Below are positions 11,021 through 21,229 of a stretch of DNA of 64,000 bases, piece by piece (the stretch's first letter is position 1; the number at the start of each line of letters is the position of its first letter). The position numbers were made by a program, and so were the translations under genes. A model generated the notes under the pieces. The model was not told where the DNA came from. It did no database searches and was given only the letters and a program-made list of their open reading frames with translations. Location of the stretch: contig OX246754.1 of the NCBI GenBank assembly GCA_945910035.1, forward strand, positions 138,880,688 to 138,944,687, given 5' to 3'. Origin of the DNA: Brachypalpus laphriformis (Eukaryota > Arthropoda > Insecta > Diptera > Syrphidae).

Positions 11021-11315
11021 GGAACAAGTAAGAAAGTAAGAAAACACGTCCGTTCTGATCGGTGCTCGATTAAAAAGTGCTTCTATTTCTTACATAAAAT
11101 TTTTTGACAAATACAGCAATCGAATGGAATATGAAATATGAGGTGCGAGATGCGTACTCATCGGCTGAGGATAAAATGGATTCTTCGGGTTTTGACCTGG
11201 AATTAAAAGCTTCCGATTTTATGGTTAAAGTATGGTGTTCTCCTGAGTTTTAATAAAGCAGGGTTGGCTTAATTATATAAGCCGACTCCTTCTAATACGA
11301 CATCTTCTCTTTGAA
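11021..11315. other. Unassigned segment between J1 and BEL-2
   Basis: No coding pattern that I trust. It contains AATAAA near 11252 and may hold the 3' LTR or untranslated end of the minus-strand BEL-2, but no second LTR copy is visible to confirm this. Nearly identical to 45632-45916. Confidence 0.4.
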
Positions 11316-12495
11316 CAATGCAAACTACTGCTGCTTCGGTTGGTGTATTAGCCACGAATAACCATGTATTTTGGAGGAATAAATGCTTCCAGGTGGTGTT
11401 ACGTAACAAAAGCAATCAGAGGGTAATCGTCTTTTGTCGACCGACGCTATAGATGATTGATAACACAGTTGCCTTTCGTATTGATCTGACTTACTACTCT
11501 TCGATTGCATAAGAAAGTGTTTTCCAATGCGCTGCATCCGCTTAGTTCGATGTCTTATAGTTCGAAGAAGTATTGGTTATTATATTATAATCTATCGCAT
11601 GTGATTTCTGGAATTACATATGTGTTTTTACTTATGCGGTGAGCTATGGGAGTAACTTTGAGAAGGTCATATGAAGCTATTTCGGTGATGTGTAAAAATC
11701 CGCAGATCATCGCATGAGTAACGTTAAGTTCTATCTTTATTCGATTGGAAGGTCGCCTTGCAATTATTAAATTTGTGGGAATCTTTGCTGAAACACTATC
11801 GATGACTTTATGTAAGTGGCCTGGTGTTATGAATTCCATGAGACTTCTCGACACCGCCGTTGTTAATTTAATATATTGAGCTTCCATTTCAGTGAGGAGG
11901 TCAAAGGAAATGTGGAAGGCTGCCAGTATCTGTCTAATTTGTTGATCTCAGCGATGACATTATTGAGCTTATGCGTTATCACATCAAATCGGTCCTTTGT
12001 ATTGGCATGAAGTTCATTAATGGAGGTGGCTGTTGATAACATTAAGGTATTCTGTGGATGAATTGCCTTCTTTAACAATTCTTGGTTATGGTCTAAGGCG
12101 TCTATACTTGCATAAACTTCGTCATTAACTCCGAATACCATTTCCAAAAGCTTGCCGAATAGTCCCCTCTTAGAACGACTTTTGCTTGCTTGCCCGTATG
12201 ATGTACTCCGTATTTCTAATTCACGTTTAATTGAAGTCTTGAGATGATTTAGCAAAGTGATACAATGAGTTTCTCCCCGGTACGATGCTGATATACTATA
12301 AGATCGTTCCATTCTTTCGACAATTTCATCGACCTTTCTGTACTCATCCGAAATGTTGAGTTTCGATATGGCATCAATTTTGAGTGTGCCCCGGCTTATC
12401 TTGACTTGTCCTGCTTGTTCAACATAAAGCCCCGGTTGTGGACGTTTGATAGTATATTGCGCGCAGGTTTGTGTCAAACAACTTAATGCTATCAT
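11316..12495 (-). pseudogene. BEL-2 envelope-like gene (copy A)
   Basis: Minus-strand envelope-like remnant related to the C-terminal part of BEL-1. It starts at 12493-12495 with a hydrophobic N terminus that may be a signal sequence, and has a basic cleavage-like site (SRSKRG) followed by GLFGKLLEMVFGVNDEV and heptad-like sequence. A frameshift at about 11863-11887 and a stop near 11585 split it into three pieces. The 210-codon first piece is identical in sequence to the copy at 46464-47096. It lies downstream of its integrase part, as in BEL-1. Confidence 0.8.
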
Positions 12496-12546
12496 TAAAT
12501 AAATCAGAACTGAGCTTAATTTGGTGTTTTGCTGTCTATTAGTTTC

Positions 12547-13345
12547 TTATTGCGTTTCTACAAATAATGATGTTTGCACTTCTTTGGGGAGTGCTAAGTT
12601 TACTGTAGTCCGTTTATGCTTCAGTGTTTCTTTATTGCTTAACTCGTCTTCAATAGGAAGTGGGCAAATTTTCACAACTGGTCTCTTGCTTATCGCATTT
12701 CCTTTCGATTGTAAAGTTACAACTCGTACTATGCCATCTTCTCCTGGATGAACTTGTACTATTTTAGCCAATGGCCATCTTGTTGAAGGGCAGCTTTCGT
12801 CCTTAATCAAAACAACGTCTCCTATTTTAAAGTTATGATTACCAGTTTGCCATTGCATTCGTTGCTGAAGCTTTGACAAGTATTCGATTTGCCATTTGCA
12901 AAAATGCTGCATCATCCTTTGAATTAAGTTCCATTGTGTTAGTTTATGCATTTCTGGTTGCAATTTGCTGGGTTGCAGTGGTGTAACTAAGGCTTATCCT
13001 ACTAAGAACGTGCTTGTCTTAGTACTTCTTCATATGTCCAGATCACTTGTTACAGGATACAATGGGCGCGAATTTAAACATGCCTCAATCTGCGATAATA
13101 CAGTAGTTATTTCTTCAAACGTGAGTATAGATTCCCCTATTATTCGCTTCAAATGATGTTTAACCGGTTTTACTCCAGCTTCCCATAATCCTCCGAAGTG
13201 AGGAGCTGCCGCGGGGATTAAATGCCACCGTACTCCTTCAAAGGAAGAGCAAAAGGCAGTAATAGAAATTTTGTTGACCGCTATTCGAAACTCACTATCC
13301 AAAATTCTTTTTGGACCGACAAACGTCGTTCCATTGTCACCATTT
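12547..13345 (-). pseudogene. BEL-2 integrase (copy A)
   Basis: Minus-strand integrase remnant. It starts with a corrupted second-Asp block (SENGDNGTTFVGPKR), continues with PAAAPHFGGLWEAGVKPVKH and then, after a stop near 13030 and a damaged stretch, with the C-terminal domain (FKIGDVVLIKDESCPSTRW). RT, protease and gag of this element are absent. Upstream it runs directly into the unassigned segment 13346-13860, so the element was cut inside its catalytic core. Confidence 0.8.
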
Positions 13346-13860
13346 TCAGAGTACTCTCTTCCAAGGTTTGCGTTTCCCGAATTAACACATCCGGGCTTGC
13401 GAGACTTTCATTTTGCGCTTTAGGAGAAGTCTTTTGAGGCGGAGATCTTTGTAGCCTTGAGCTTTTCCTAAATGGGTTGATAAAATTTTGATGCAATAAA
13501 TAGCTCTCCCCAGAATCCGTAGAGCATGCCTCTTGCGAGGGTGGATTTTCCAGTTCAATTGGGCTGCCACCTGGGGTATTAATACCGTTAGTTGTATTCA
13601 TTGCATACATTTTAGTACCGTAATCTAAAGAAAGACGGCGAGTTGGCATTTTAGTCGCCTTTTACGACAGGCATGCCTACCGTGGGTATATTCTGTCCCC
13701 TAACCCACAGGGGGAGCGCCCATATATAATACTCACACACACATACTATTACAACGATAGCCACGGCTGCATGACTGCTGGCCGTGGTCTGAAGGAAAGT
13801 TGTGGGCGATGATTTGATTAATTGCTTTTAGCATTGCTCAGCTTCAGGACAACGCGGGAG
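13346..13860 (-). other. Unassigned segment with a short minus-strand reading frame
   Basis: A minus-strand frame begins at 13647-13649 with MPTRRLSLDYGTKMYAM and runs about 100 codons before meeting integrase sequence. Just upstream lies a compact motif, GTCGTAAAAGGCGAC, that can fold as a small hairpin, next to CCCTGTGGGTTAGGGG. The frame is Ser/Pro/Gln-rich with no recognised domain. I suspect the 5' end of an unrelated LINE (leader plus ORF1 start) but cannot prove it. A second copy is at 52290-52800. Confidence 0.4.
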
Positions 13861-14205
13861 GTTTTTTTATACTTAACTAATTATATAATAATTATTATAA
13901 TTTTATGATTTATTATAATTAACTAAGTTCACTTTTTTTTTTATTTTTTTAATCCGAAGAGCCAGTACTGAGCTACGGCTGTGGAATCAATATTTACAGA
14001 TGGAAAATTCGATCTCACCCCCTTTATGCCACTTAGACCTTGAATTTCGAAAAATCCCTTTTCATCTCGGATCTAGGCAAAATAAGGAATAACTGTGCAA
14101 AATTTCAACTACCTACGTCTAGTAGTTTTCGAGAAACGGTATTCACAAAGAAAATCGAATTTGCTTTTATAGTATTTACAAAATATTTAAGATTAAAGAT
14201 GGATA
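13861..14205. other. AT-rich stretch, no gene seen
   Basis: Holds an AT-rich tract at about 13868-13925 that is mostly missing from the other block (52803-52845). No coding pattern or structural RNA is visible. Confidence 0.6.
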
Positions 14206-14412
14206 TTGACAATGCTAAAAACTAGAATCATTCAATCGACTCCCGGTAACAGCAGCTTCACCATATCTGTCGTTAGAGGAGCTCCTCAAGGTGGGGTCTT
14301 ATCTTCTCTTCTATGGCTTATGGTCATCAACAAAAACTTGTGTAGACTTGACAAAGATGGAGTTAATGTCGTCGCGTATGTGGATGACGTGGTAATACTT
14401 GTATCGGGGGTG
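14206..14412 (+). pseudogene. LINE RT fragment with YVDD box (copy A, left piece)
   Basis: About 70 codons of a non-LTR RT: RGAPQGGVLSSLLWLMVINK followed by VVAYVDDVVILVSG. The PQGG and YVDD blocks resemble LOA/I/R1-type LINEs. It is cut at 14412 by Ty3-2 and continues at 18230-18485, with ggtg duplicated at the joint. The other block has it unbroken at 53116-53529. Confidence 0.8.
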
Positions 14413-14854
14413 TGTAGTGTATCCACTGACTGACGCCACTGCCTGCCCAAAACATAAACAATAACAAAGTGACGAAGCATGTGAAGCGCAATCGAGTTCA
14501 TTCCTCTTGGGTCACACATTCTTGGTGTGTCATGCACTCAATTGCACTGAACGTCACTCAATAGTAATAAGATCCTATCGAATAGTGTACAGCCATAAGA
14601 ATCTAGAATAAGATATCCATAATCACTAATGTAAGTAGAAGTAAGATAGAAGATAAGTATAACAGTTATGTTAATAGTATTTAAGGTATGAAATGTCAAG
14701 AATAAAATTAGATCTATCTTGGAATTCAAATCGGCAGTAATGCCTTGTTTCTATTGAGATCTCAAAGTTGCGGCGAGAAATCGCCTATCAATATAGCGTG
14801 GTACGCTTAAATACCAAATCCCTTCTACTCATAGTATAGGTAGAACCACTACAT
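14413..14854 (+). repeat. Ty3-2 5' LTR
   Basis: 442 bp, begins TGTAGTGTATCC and ends ACCACTACA. Partner 17789-18229. The primer-binding site TGGCGATCCTGCCAAC follows immediately at 14855. Confidence 0.93.
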
Positions 14855-14871
14855 GGCGATCCTGCCAACTT
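14855..14871 (+). other. Ty3-2 primer-binding site
   Basis: TGGCGATCCTGCCAAC lies directly after the 5' LTR with no gap, as in many Ty3/gypsy elements. The TGG start would pair with a tRNA CCA end. The tRNA was not identified. Confidence 0.75.
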
Positions 14872-15499
14872 CGATCCTACCATCTTCGCACAAGGAAATA
14901 AAAAGCGAAGAAGAGGGGCAGAACCTTACGGTCTAGGTTCTATCAACTTTACTTTGACCGACAATGAAATCGATAGATTTGATTGATCGATACCAGACGT
15001 CAAGATGAGAGCTAAACCACAAGGAAGACATTACAACAGTACGATGTCGCATCAGAAGAGATTTAGCGGTCCAATGCTTAGTATTCCCTACGCATACTTT
15101 TATAGAGCTAATATTATGTCTGTTGGTTTGCAATATATTAGACGAGTAGTCTATCCGAAGCAAATTCCAGATGCCAGAACAGTATTCAAACAGGCCAACA
15201 ATTGCAGATGGCTCAACCAGTTACGATACCACAACGCAGCCCACACAGGATTACACCAAGGGATCATACCCAACTAGTGTGAATCATCAAAATTAATCAA
15301 CGCGATCAACGAGATTTCAACAAGAACAAAAAACAACCTATGTTAATGAATAATGATGAATATTTGAAAATAAATACTTAGGTACTATAAAAAAAAAATA
15401 TATGTACACAGGCAAATAATTAGGAATAAAATAAGCTATGTATAAATAAATAACAAAAGTAATATGCACTAATCTAAATTATTGTTAGCAATCCTAAAG

Positions 15500-16073
15500 A
15501 ATAATACAAAAAAAGTCCAAATAGAGTATATAGTAGAGAATACATACAAAAAAAAGGCAATTAGAAATATCGCAAATTTGAGACATACTACTAGAAGAAA
15601 CAGAAACCGAAGAACTAGAAGAAGCAAAAACATATTTTAGGGATATAGCAAGCCAAATAAATAGTTTACTCCAGGGAAAAGAAGAACAGGAAAACAACAT
15701 GTCAGATTATAAGCTGGGAATGGTTATGCAAGCCATGACAACATTCACAGGGAATGCAGTCGTCGATTTATACATTCGACACTCGTTGATGCATTACAGA
15801 CGAAATCCACAATACCATAACAAGAACCAAAATCGAAGTAGCCCACATAATAGCAATTGGAACAACAATCGAAACCCGCACCGACCCAATAATGATTGGA
15901 ACAATATCCGAAACAATTACAACAATACAATATACTTCCGACCCCAAAACAACAACAACAATCGAAGCGCTCATAGAAATATGACACATCAAGTACGGAC
16001 ATCAAATACCGACCAGTACGAGGGAAACGAACGCGGCTCGGAATACGTGAGTACTCCAGAAAGCCAAAATTAA
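15500..16073 (+). pseudogene. Ty3-2 gag remnant (Asn-rich C-terminal part)
   Basis: An Asn/Arg/His-rich frame at 15699-16073 (NNNRNPHRPNNDWNN) preceded in the region by acidic coiled sequence, resembling the end of mdg1/412-type Gag. No zinc knuckle is visible. A tract of about 23 A bases at 16110-16132 follows and may mark the deletion joint that removed protease to RNase H. The 5' part of gag (14872-15500) holds only short frames. Confidence 0.6.
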
Positions 16074-16148
16074 ACGTATACAAGATATCGGATACCACTA
16101 GAAATCGATGAAAAAAAAAAAAAAAAAAAAAAAATCATCACAAGGAGC

Positions 16149-17678
16149 ATGTCCAAGAATACGAAAACGGACAATAATAAGGAAGAATGCAACTCTCAGC
16201 AGAAGCCTGATCAACTTCAAATTTGGGAATGTATATCCATCAATGACGTCAAAAACACGAAGAAATTAAAAATAAATATTGATAAAAATGCTAGGAATTC
16301 AAAAATTACGATTGATAACAATCTTGTGCACGTGCGATATAGCGATAAATCAACGAATCCAGATTCGAATTTGAGGAAGCATACATCAGATATACGAGTA
16401 GAAACAAATACTATGTATACAGGATCTAATGATAACTCAGCGACACCAGAGTCGACACTGAAGAAGTTAGCATCCAGAATGAAGAAAGAAAATATAAATG
16501 AGCTAGCTATAATGAACGATGATGAAATATTTAAGCATTTTGAAAAAGAAAAATTAAAAGAAGCGTACACAAATATAAAAATAAATGGCCAGAATCCTAA
16601 GCTGAAAATCATAATATATAACGCTCCCAAACAAATACTTGATGATATTACCAAATACAAACTCATCGATGAATTCCATAACTCGGTACACGGAGGACAT
16701 TTAGGTGTACGAAAAACGCTAATAAAACTAAAACAAAGATACATCTGGCGAAAGATGAGCCAAATGGTAAAGAAATTCATAACAAACTGCGACTCATGCG
16801 CAAGAAATAAACAAGTAAGACATACGAAAGAACCACAAACAATAACAGACACTCCCAACAACAGTTTTGAAGTGGTGTCAATTGACACTGTCGGACCATT
16901 AAGATTATCAAATGAAAAAAGATGCATTCTTACAATGCAGTGCGAGCTAACGAAATTCGTTGTTGCATATCCTATGACATCAAAAGATGCAACGACAATA
17001 GCTAAAACTTTGGTAGAGGAATTCATTCTTAAATATGGACATTTTAAAATTCTAAAATCAGACAGAGGGACAGAATTCAATAACGAACTGATAACAAATA
17101 TATGTTCACTATTAAAGATCAAGCAAACATTATCTTCTCCATACCACCATCAAACGATAGGCGCACTTGAACGAAATCACAGGGCACTTAACGAATTTTT
17201 GTTGTCATTTGTAAATGAGAATGAATGGGATAAATGGGTCCCATACTTCACATTTGCTTATAATACGACACCACATGTAGATACCGGGTATTCACCATAT
17301 GAACTCGTCTATGGCAAATTACCATGCTTACCTTCCGACACCATAAATAACAAAACAAAAATTTATGACTATGACAATTATGCTCACGAGCTACGAATCA
17401 GGTTACAATATGCACTCGCTAAAGCGAAAGAAATGACAATGAAAATAAAAGAAAAAAGAACATTAAATAAAAACCAAAAACACAACCACAAGTTAGATTT
17501 AGATGTAGACGATTTAGTATTACTCAAAGTAGAAAATAGAAAAAAACATCAAGCACCATATATCGGTCCATTCAAGATATTAGAAAGAAGAGGAGTTAAT
17601 TCAATTATAAACCAGAACGGATTGCATAAAGAAGTACATAATAATCTACTGAAAGCCTATAAACCAATTAATAGATAG
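16149..17678 (+). CDS. Ty3-2 integrase (509 codons, open)
   Basis: About 190 codons of linker are followed by a complete Ty3/gypsy integrase: the zinc-binding H-H-C-C array (FHNSVHGGHLGVRKT to CDSCARNK) near codons 175-225, the core with Asp in SIDTVGP, Asp in KSDRGTEF and Glu in GALERNHR, and a C-terminal domain ending in a GPFKILERRG-like motif. It inserts the cDNA copy into the host genome. The ATG at 16149 is the first in frame after the A tract; in a full element the domain would be cut from a Pol polyprotein, so the true N terminus is unknown. It is closely similar to the integrase of Ty3-1. Confidence 0.85.
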   Translation: MSKNTKTDNNKEECNSQQKPDQLQIWECISINDVKNTKKLKINIDKNARNSKITIDNNLVHVRYSDKSTNPDSNLRKHTSDIRVETNTMYTGSNDNSATPESTLKKLASRMKKENINELAIMNDDEIFKHFEKEKLKEAYTNIKINGQNPKLKIIIYNAPKQILDDITKYKLIDEFHNSVHGGHLGVRKTLIKLKQRYIWRKMSQMVKKFITNCDSCARNKQVRHTKEPQTITDTPNNSFEVVSIDTVGPLRLSNEKRCILTMQCELTKFVVAYPMTSKDATTIAKTLVEEFILKYGHFKILKSDRGTEFNNELITNICSLLKIKQTLSSPYHHQTIGALERNHRALNEFLLSFVNENEWDKWVPYFTFAYNTTPHVDTGYSPYELVYGKLPCLPSDTINNKTKIYDYDNYAHELRIRLQYALAKAKEMTMKIKEKRTLNKNQKHNHKLDLDVDDLVLLKVENRKKHQAPYIGPFKILERRGVNSIINQNGLHKEVHNNLLKAYKPINR

Positions 17679-17788
17679 CAACAACAAAATTTTAGTTCAT
17701 AAATTATCAAAACAAAAAAAAAAAAAAAAAAAAAAATAAACAGAAAACTAGCTAATTTACTTCCTAAAATTTTTCTTAAGGGCCAGGG

Positions 17789-18229
17789 TGTAGTGTATCC
17801 ACTGACTGACGCCACTGCCTGCCCAAAACATAAACAATAACAAAGTGACGAAGCATGTGAAGTGCAATCGAGTTCATTCCTCTTGGGTCACACATTCTTG
17901 GTGTGTCATGCACTCAATTGCACTGAACGTCACTCAATAGTAATAAGATCCTATCGAATAGTGTACAGCCATAAGAATCTAGAATAAGATATCCATAATC
18001 ACTAATGTAAGTAGAAGTAAGATAGAAGATAAGTATAACAGTTATGTTAATAGTATTTAAGGTATGAAATGTCAAGAATAAAATTAGATCTATCTTGGAA
18101 TTCAAATCGGCAGTAATGCCTTGTTTCTATTGAGATCTCAAAGTTGCGGCGAGAAATCGCCTATCAATATAGCGTGGTACGCTTAAATACCAAATCCCTT
18201 CTGCTCATAGTATAGGTAGAACCACTACA
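17789..18229 (+). repeat. Ty3-2 3' LTR
   Basis: 441 bp, partner of 14413-14854. It is preceded by a purine-rich stretch (TTAAGGGCCAGGG, 17777-17788) that fits a polypurine tract. An A-run of over 20 bases lies at about 17710-17735. Confidence 0.92.
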
Positions 18230-18485
18230 GGTGACTTAATCCGTAATCAGTGAGATTATGGAAGGTGCCTTGGACAAGATTAGCACATGGGCCACTGGAT
18301 GTGGACTCAGCGTCAACGTAAGCAAAACTGAACTGACGCTATTTACCACTAAAACCAAAATACCGACCTTCACGCTTTCACGGCTAAATAATCATTTACT
18401 CTCCCTGTCCTCCAGTGCTAAGTACATAGGTGTGGTACTTGATCGAGAAACTACTGACTGCTCAAAACTTGGCTTGGGCCAGTAG
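18230..18485 (+). pseudogene. LINE RT fragment (copy A, right piece)
   Basis: Continues 14206-14412 after Ty3-2: ISTWATGCGLSVNVSKTELT followed by LSSSAKYIGVVLD, the part after the YVDD box in LOA/I/R1-type RTs. A stop (TAA at 18237-18239) comes soon after the joint and is also present in the other block. Beyond 18440 the similarity to RT fades. Confidence 0.72.
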
Positions 18486-19003
18486 CCCGATAATCAAGTT
18501 CGTGATGAAGTGCTTGCTTTACCTCCTAGTGGTGGTCCCGGGGCAACTATATGTATAAACCCTTATACGTGTAGGCTAAAATTGCAAGTGCGGGTTGCCT
18601 AGGGCCTCGATTCTAGACAAGGCAACGTGTGCCAGCAACCTGCGTTACTGAAACCGACAATATGCCTCGGATAAGAAATGATCACATGTTGACGACTGTT
18701 GGAGATTAAATTCTACTTTTCTTAATTTTATCATTATTATTCCTTTTAAAAGTAATATCAGTAACTTGTTTTCATAAGCATAATTTTCAATGGCAACACT
18801 GTGAATTCGCCAAATAATTCTTATAACTGGATCTGTCACATTATCAGACCTTGTTACAACTTTTTCTTTTCCCTTACTTTCTTCTTCTTTCCACATCGCT
18901 CGAGAATGGTCGACTTGAAGTAATCTTCCATTGCCTAAATACACATTTTTTTTTACTATTAATTAGAAATAAAGTTTTGAATAAATTCTATCCAACATAG
19001 TTT
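18486..19003 (+). repeat. Possible BEL-4 5' LTR and flank
   Basis: No gene seen. A TG start near 18688, an AATAAA near 18969 and a CA end at 18997, shortly before a TGGTGCCTCCTGTGAGGA primer-site-like string at 19004, suggest an LTR of a plus-strand BEL-type element whose gag lies at 19612. No second LTR is present to confirm it. The same sequence is at 53566-54075. Confidence 0.35.
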
Positions 19004-19611
19004 TGGTGCCTCCTGTGAGGAAATCTCTTTTTACATTTCTACAAAGTTTTCAAGTTTGTGCTGTGAACATCGTGGTTTTCATTTTAGCCATTTTGGGGCA
19101 CATATCCAAAACATTTGCTAAGTTTTAAATATCGAGCGATGGCGGAGTTAAATTTGAGGACGTCGGCGGTCACAGCCATAAACTGAATAAGTGAGCGTGT
19201 GCGTGGGGCGAATTTTACCACGTGTAATGTTCCTCAAATTGAGCAGGAGTTCAAATCTATAGACATGCACTACCTTCGTTTTGTGCATAACCATGAGGTT
19301 TTAGTTGGTGCGGCTGGAAGTCAAGAGCTACCTGCTCATGATTCGTTGTGGGAGTAGGGGGAAACTACATATAACCAAGCATGTGTAGTGCTCAATCGAA
19401 AGCTGTTCGAGTGCAAGATCTCTTCACTGCCAGCTACAATTGAGGAATCGTCAAAATCTCCGAAGAGTCATCAGAATCATCGAATGCCGCTACAGATACG
19501 GTGTATGCGTCATCGGAACCATAGAATGCAACAACAAATGCGGTGTCTACTTTTGACATAAAGTTAGATCCAGTATCGATTCCGGACTAAGATGGCTCCT
19601 ACTCCAGTTGG
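19004..19611 (+). other. BEL-4 leader region, no intact frame
   Basis: Starts with the primer-site-like TGGTGCCTCCTGTGAGGA. The rest contains only short broken frames and probably represents leader and decayed gag N terminus. Confidence 0.4.
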
Positions 19612-19845
19612 TTGACATTCAATGACCTTTTTGAGACACTTGTACGCGAGGCAAATTTTCCAGAAGCATACAAGCTCAGCAAACTCCAGCAAGCCATCAG
19701 TGCAAGCGCAGTGCCATTAATTGGTGGGCTTTACTCAGGTGGATATGAAGAAGTGTGGGCAGCACTAAAAAACCGGTTTGACAATCAGAAGCTGTTGGCC
19801 GAGAAACATGTGACCTTTTTCAAGTTTAGACACGCCTCATGTTAG
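19612..19845 (+). pseudogene. BEL-4 gag fragment (copy A)
   Basis: 77 codons match the DUF1759-type Gag core of BEL/Pao elements: a W-x-x-FNDLFETLV start, an LSKLQQAI middle corresponding to KLQYLK in relatives, and EEVWAALKNRFDNQKLLAEKH. The first codons of the motif lie just upstream of the ATG (YSSWL). The frame ends at a TAG soon after and nothing of pol follows. The other copy is 54683-54916. Confidence 0.75.
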
Positions 19846-19957
19846 GCGTTTACCTACCCCGGTTAATACCGTTGGTTAGGCTCGGATGGAGCACAGTCCA
19901 CGTTCTGTGCTCTTCGATGATATTGCGATCTAGTCACCTGGACTAATTAGCAATTTT
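19846..19957. other. End of duplication block A
   Basis: Non-coding. It ends in GACTAATTAGCAATTTT, shared with 55012-55028, after which the two blocks diverge. Confidence 0.7.
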
Positions 19958-20414
19958 CACTTTCCAATTAGAAGAAAATCCACGAACTAAGGATCGCAGA
20001 CTATAATAAAGTGTATTCTACTTTCAAACCTTTGTTGCTATCCGATTTTTAAGTAACATCGCTCAACACCAACAAATGGAAAGTAAACGCAAAGGACTCA
20101 GACAGTTATCGTTAAGTATCTAATAAACTGAATACTGAAATAATTGAGTGGTATACTTATGAAAATAAATCTGAAAGACCGATACGAGTTGTAGCCAGAG
20201 GACTTCATGCCTCATGCTTAAAGGGAGATGCTGTTCACGATTCGAAAATCAAAAACTTTAAAATCGTCGATGCGGTAAATTTAATTAAACGGAAAAGGAA
20301 AAAATGGAAGGCAGGCGCGGGATTCCTCTCTTTATGCTAACCTTTGATACGGCTGAGAGTTTGGATGAGATTTACGAAATAAGAACAATTCTGAATGTCG
20401 TAGTCAAAATCGAA
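19958..20414 (+). pseudogene. J1 Jockey ORF1 (Gag-like), first piece
   Basis: Broken Jockey-clade ORF1. Visible are WYTYENKSERPIRVVARGLH and, after a frameshift near 20300, IPLFMLTFDTAES and ILNVVVKIE, all typical of the RNA-binding Gag-like protein. The N terminus is missing or decayed, with stops before 20110. The frame stops at 20414, where MULE copy 1 begins; it resumes for a few codons at 21187-21220 and then after 23087. The protein would coat LINE RNA. Confidence 0.8.
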
Positions 20415-21177
20415 GGGTTGGTGACATTTTCCCAAAGACATTTTCCCCAGGACAAAATTCCCAAAACCAAAATCCCCAAACTAAAATCTCCAGTAGCAAA
20501 ATCCCCAAAGAGAAAATCCCCAGGGCTAAAATCCCCTATCCAATATCTCCAAAAGAAAGATGTTCAAGTAGTGAATCATGCGATTAAATCGGGCGATTTA
20601 ATCGCATGATTCACTACTTTAACATCTTTCTTTTGGAGATATTTGGTTTACGTTTCATAAGATTTTATCCACAAAGTAAATGTAATTTCGTTTGTAATGT
20701 TTAGTGAAAAAAATTTCCGTTTTAAAAATTAATACAAAACGAGTAGTAATATACTTATAACAAGAATTCAGACAAAATAAAGCTCCTATTAATGTTTTAA
20801 TCAAAAAGGACAAATTCAAAAGAATAATATTAATATTTATAACGGTATTTATTTCAAAATGACAGTTCTGATATGAGTGCAAAACAAAAAATGATCTACT
20901 TGTAATTTTTTGTTTATTCATGAAACTGTTAAGCGTTATAACAATACTGAAGAGAGTTTCGTGAGAATTTTACATGCGCATGGCACATGATGTATGAATG
21001 CATGTTCATGGACACTGGGGATTTGGAGATTCTTGGGGATTTTGGCAAAAAAGTTAGTTTCGCTGGAGATTTTGTCCGTGAATATTTTGTCTGAGGAGAT
21101 AAGAGTAAGTTTGATTTAATTTTTTGGAGATTTTATCCAATGGAGATTTTTTTTTCTGGGTATTTCGTACGACTCCC
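20415..21177 (+). mobile_element. Phantom-like MULE, non-autonomous copy 1 (763 bp)
   Basis: Flanked by an exact 9-bp target duplication aaaatcgaa (20406-20414 and 21178-21186), the size expected for Mutator-like elements. The ends begin GGG on each strand. The left end carries an array of CAAAATCCCC-like units (20430-20535) and the right end the complementary GGGGATTTT-like units (21016-21150). There is no transposase, so it must depend on another copy such as the one at 21230. Orientation is nominal. A 49-bp palindrome lies at 20543-20642. Confidence 0.85.
20543..20642. repeat. Long perfect-looking hairpin inside MULE copy 1
   Basis: Two 49-base arms (20543-20591 and 20594-20642) separated by two bases, with one mismatch. 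The arms start ATATCTCC and meet at ATTAAATCG/CGATTTAAT. It could form a cruciform in DNA or a stable RNA stem. Confidence 0.93.
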
Positions 21178-21186
21178 AAAATCGAA

Positions 21187-21220
21187 CCCATGCGCAAGAA
21201 TACAAGGTTGATACCTCAGT
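21187..21220 (+). pseudogene. J1 ORF1 sliver between the two MULE copies
   Basis: Encodes PMRKNTRLIPQ and continues through the following target duplication as CKR, the stretch of Jockey Gag just before the zinc knuckles. Removing both MULE copies and one duplication each gives a continuous frame from VVVKIE to the knuckle region at 23088. Confidence 0.8.
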
Positions 21221-21229
21221 GCAAACGAT

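Larger units (their letters stand above)
14413..18229 (+). mobile_element. Ty3-2, internally deleted Ty3/gypsy element
   Basis: LTRs at 14413-14854 and 17789-18229 are nearly identical (about three differences by eye), both TG...CA, and are flanked by a 4-bp target duplication ggtg (14409-14412 and 18230-18233). The site is empty in the other block at about 53319. The 2.9-kb interior keeps a primer site, the Asn-rich end of gag and a full integrase frame but has no protease, RT or RNase H. It therefore cannot replicate by itself but could be copied in trans. Near-identical LTRs point to a recent insertion. Confidence 0.92.
374..19957 (+). repeat. Segmental duplication, block A
   Basis: Direct copy of 40347-55028 once private insertions are removed. 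The shared order is: 3' half of LINE N ending in (TAAC)n, J1 RT fragment, BEL-2 env and integrase, an unassigned segment, a LINE RT fragment with YVDD, and a BEL-4 leader plus gag. The N-into-J1 junction is identical in both blocks, so these are copies of one nested structure and not independent insertions. R (before 374), BEL-1 and Ty3-2 occur only here. Homology to the other block stops after 19957. By eye most of it differs by roughly 1-2 percent. Confidence 0.9.

Noticed and set aside
16217..17122. 301-codon minus-strand frame opposite the Ty3-2 integrase
   Set aside because: Antisense of a clear integrase; its hydrophobic composition is a shadow of the AT-rich coding strand.
18645..18944. 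99-codon minus-strand frame conserved in both blocks
   Set aside because: No domain was recognised, it lies in a suspected LTR/leader, and both copies are recent duplicates, so conservation is not evidence of coding.
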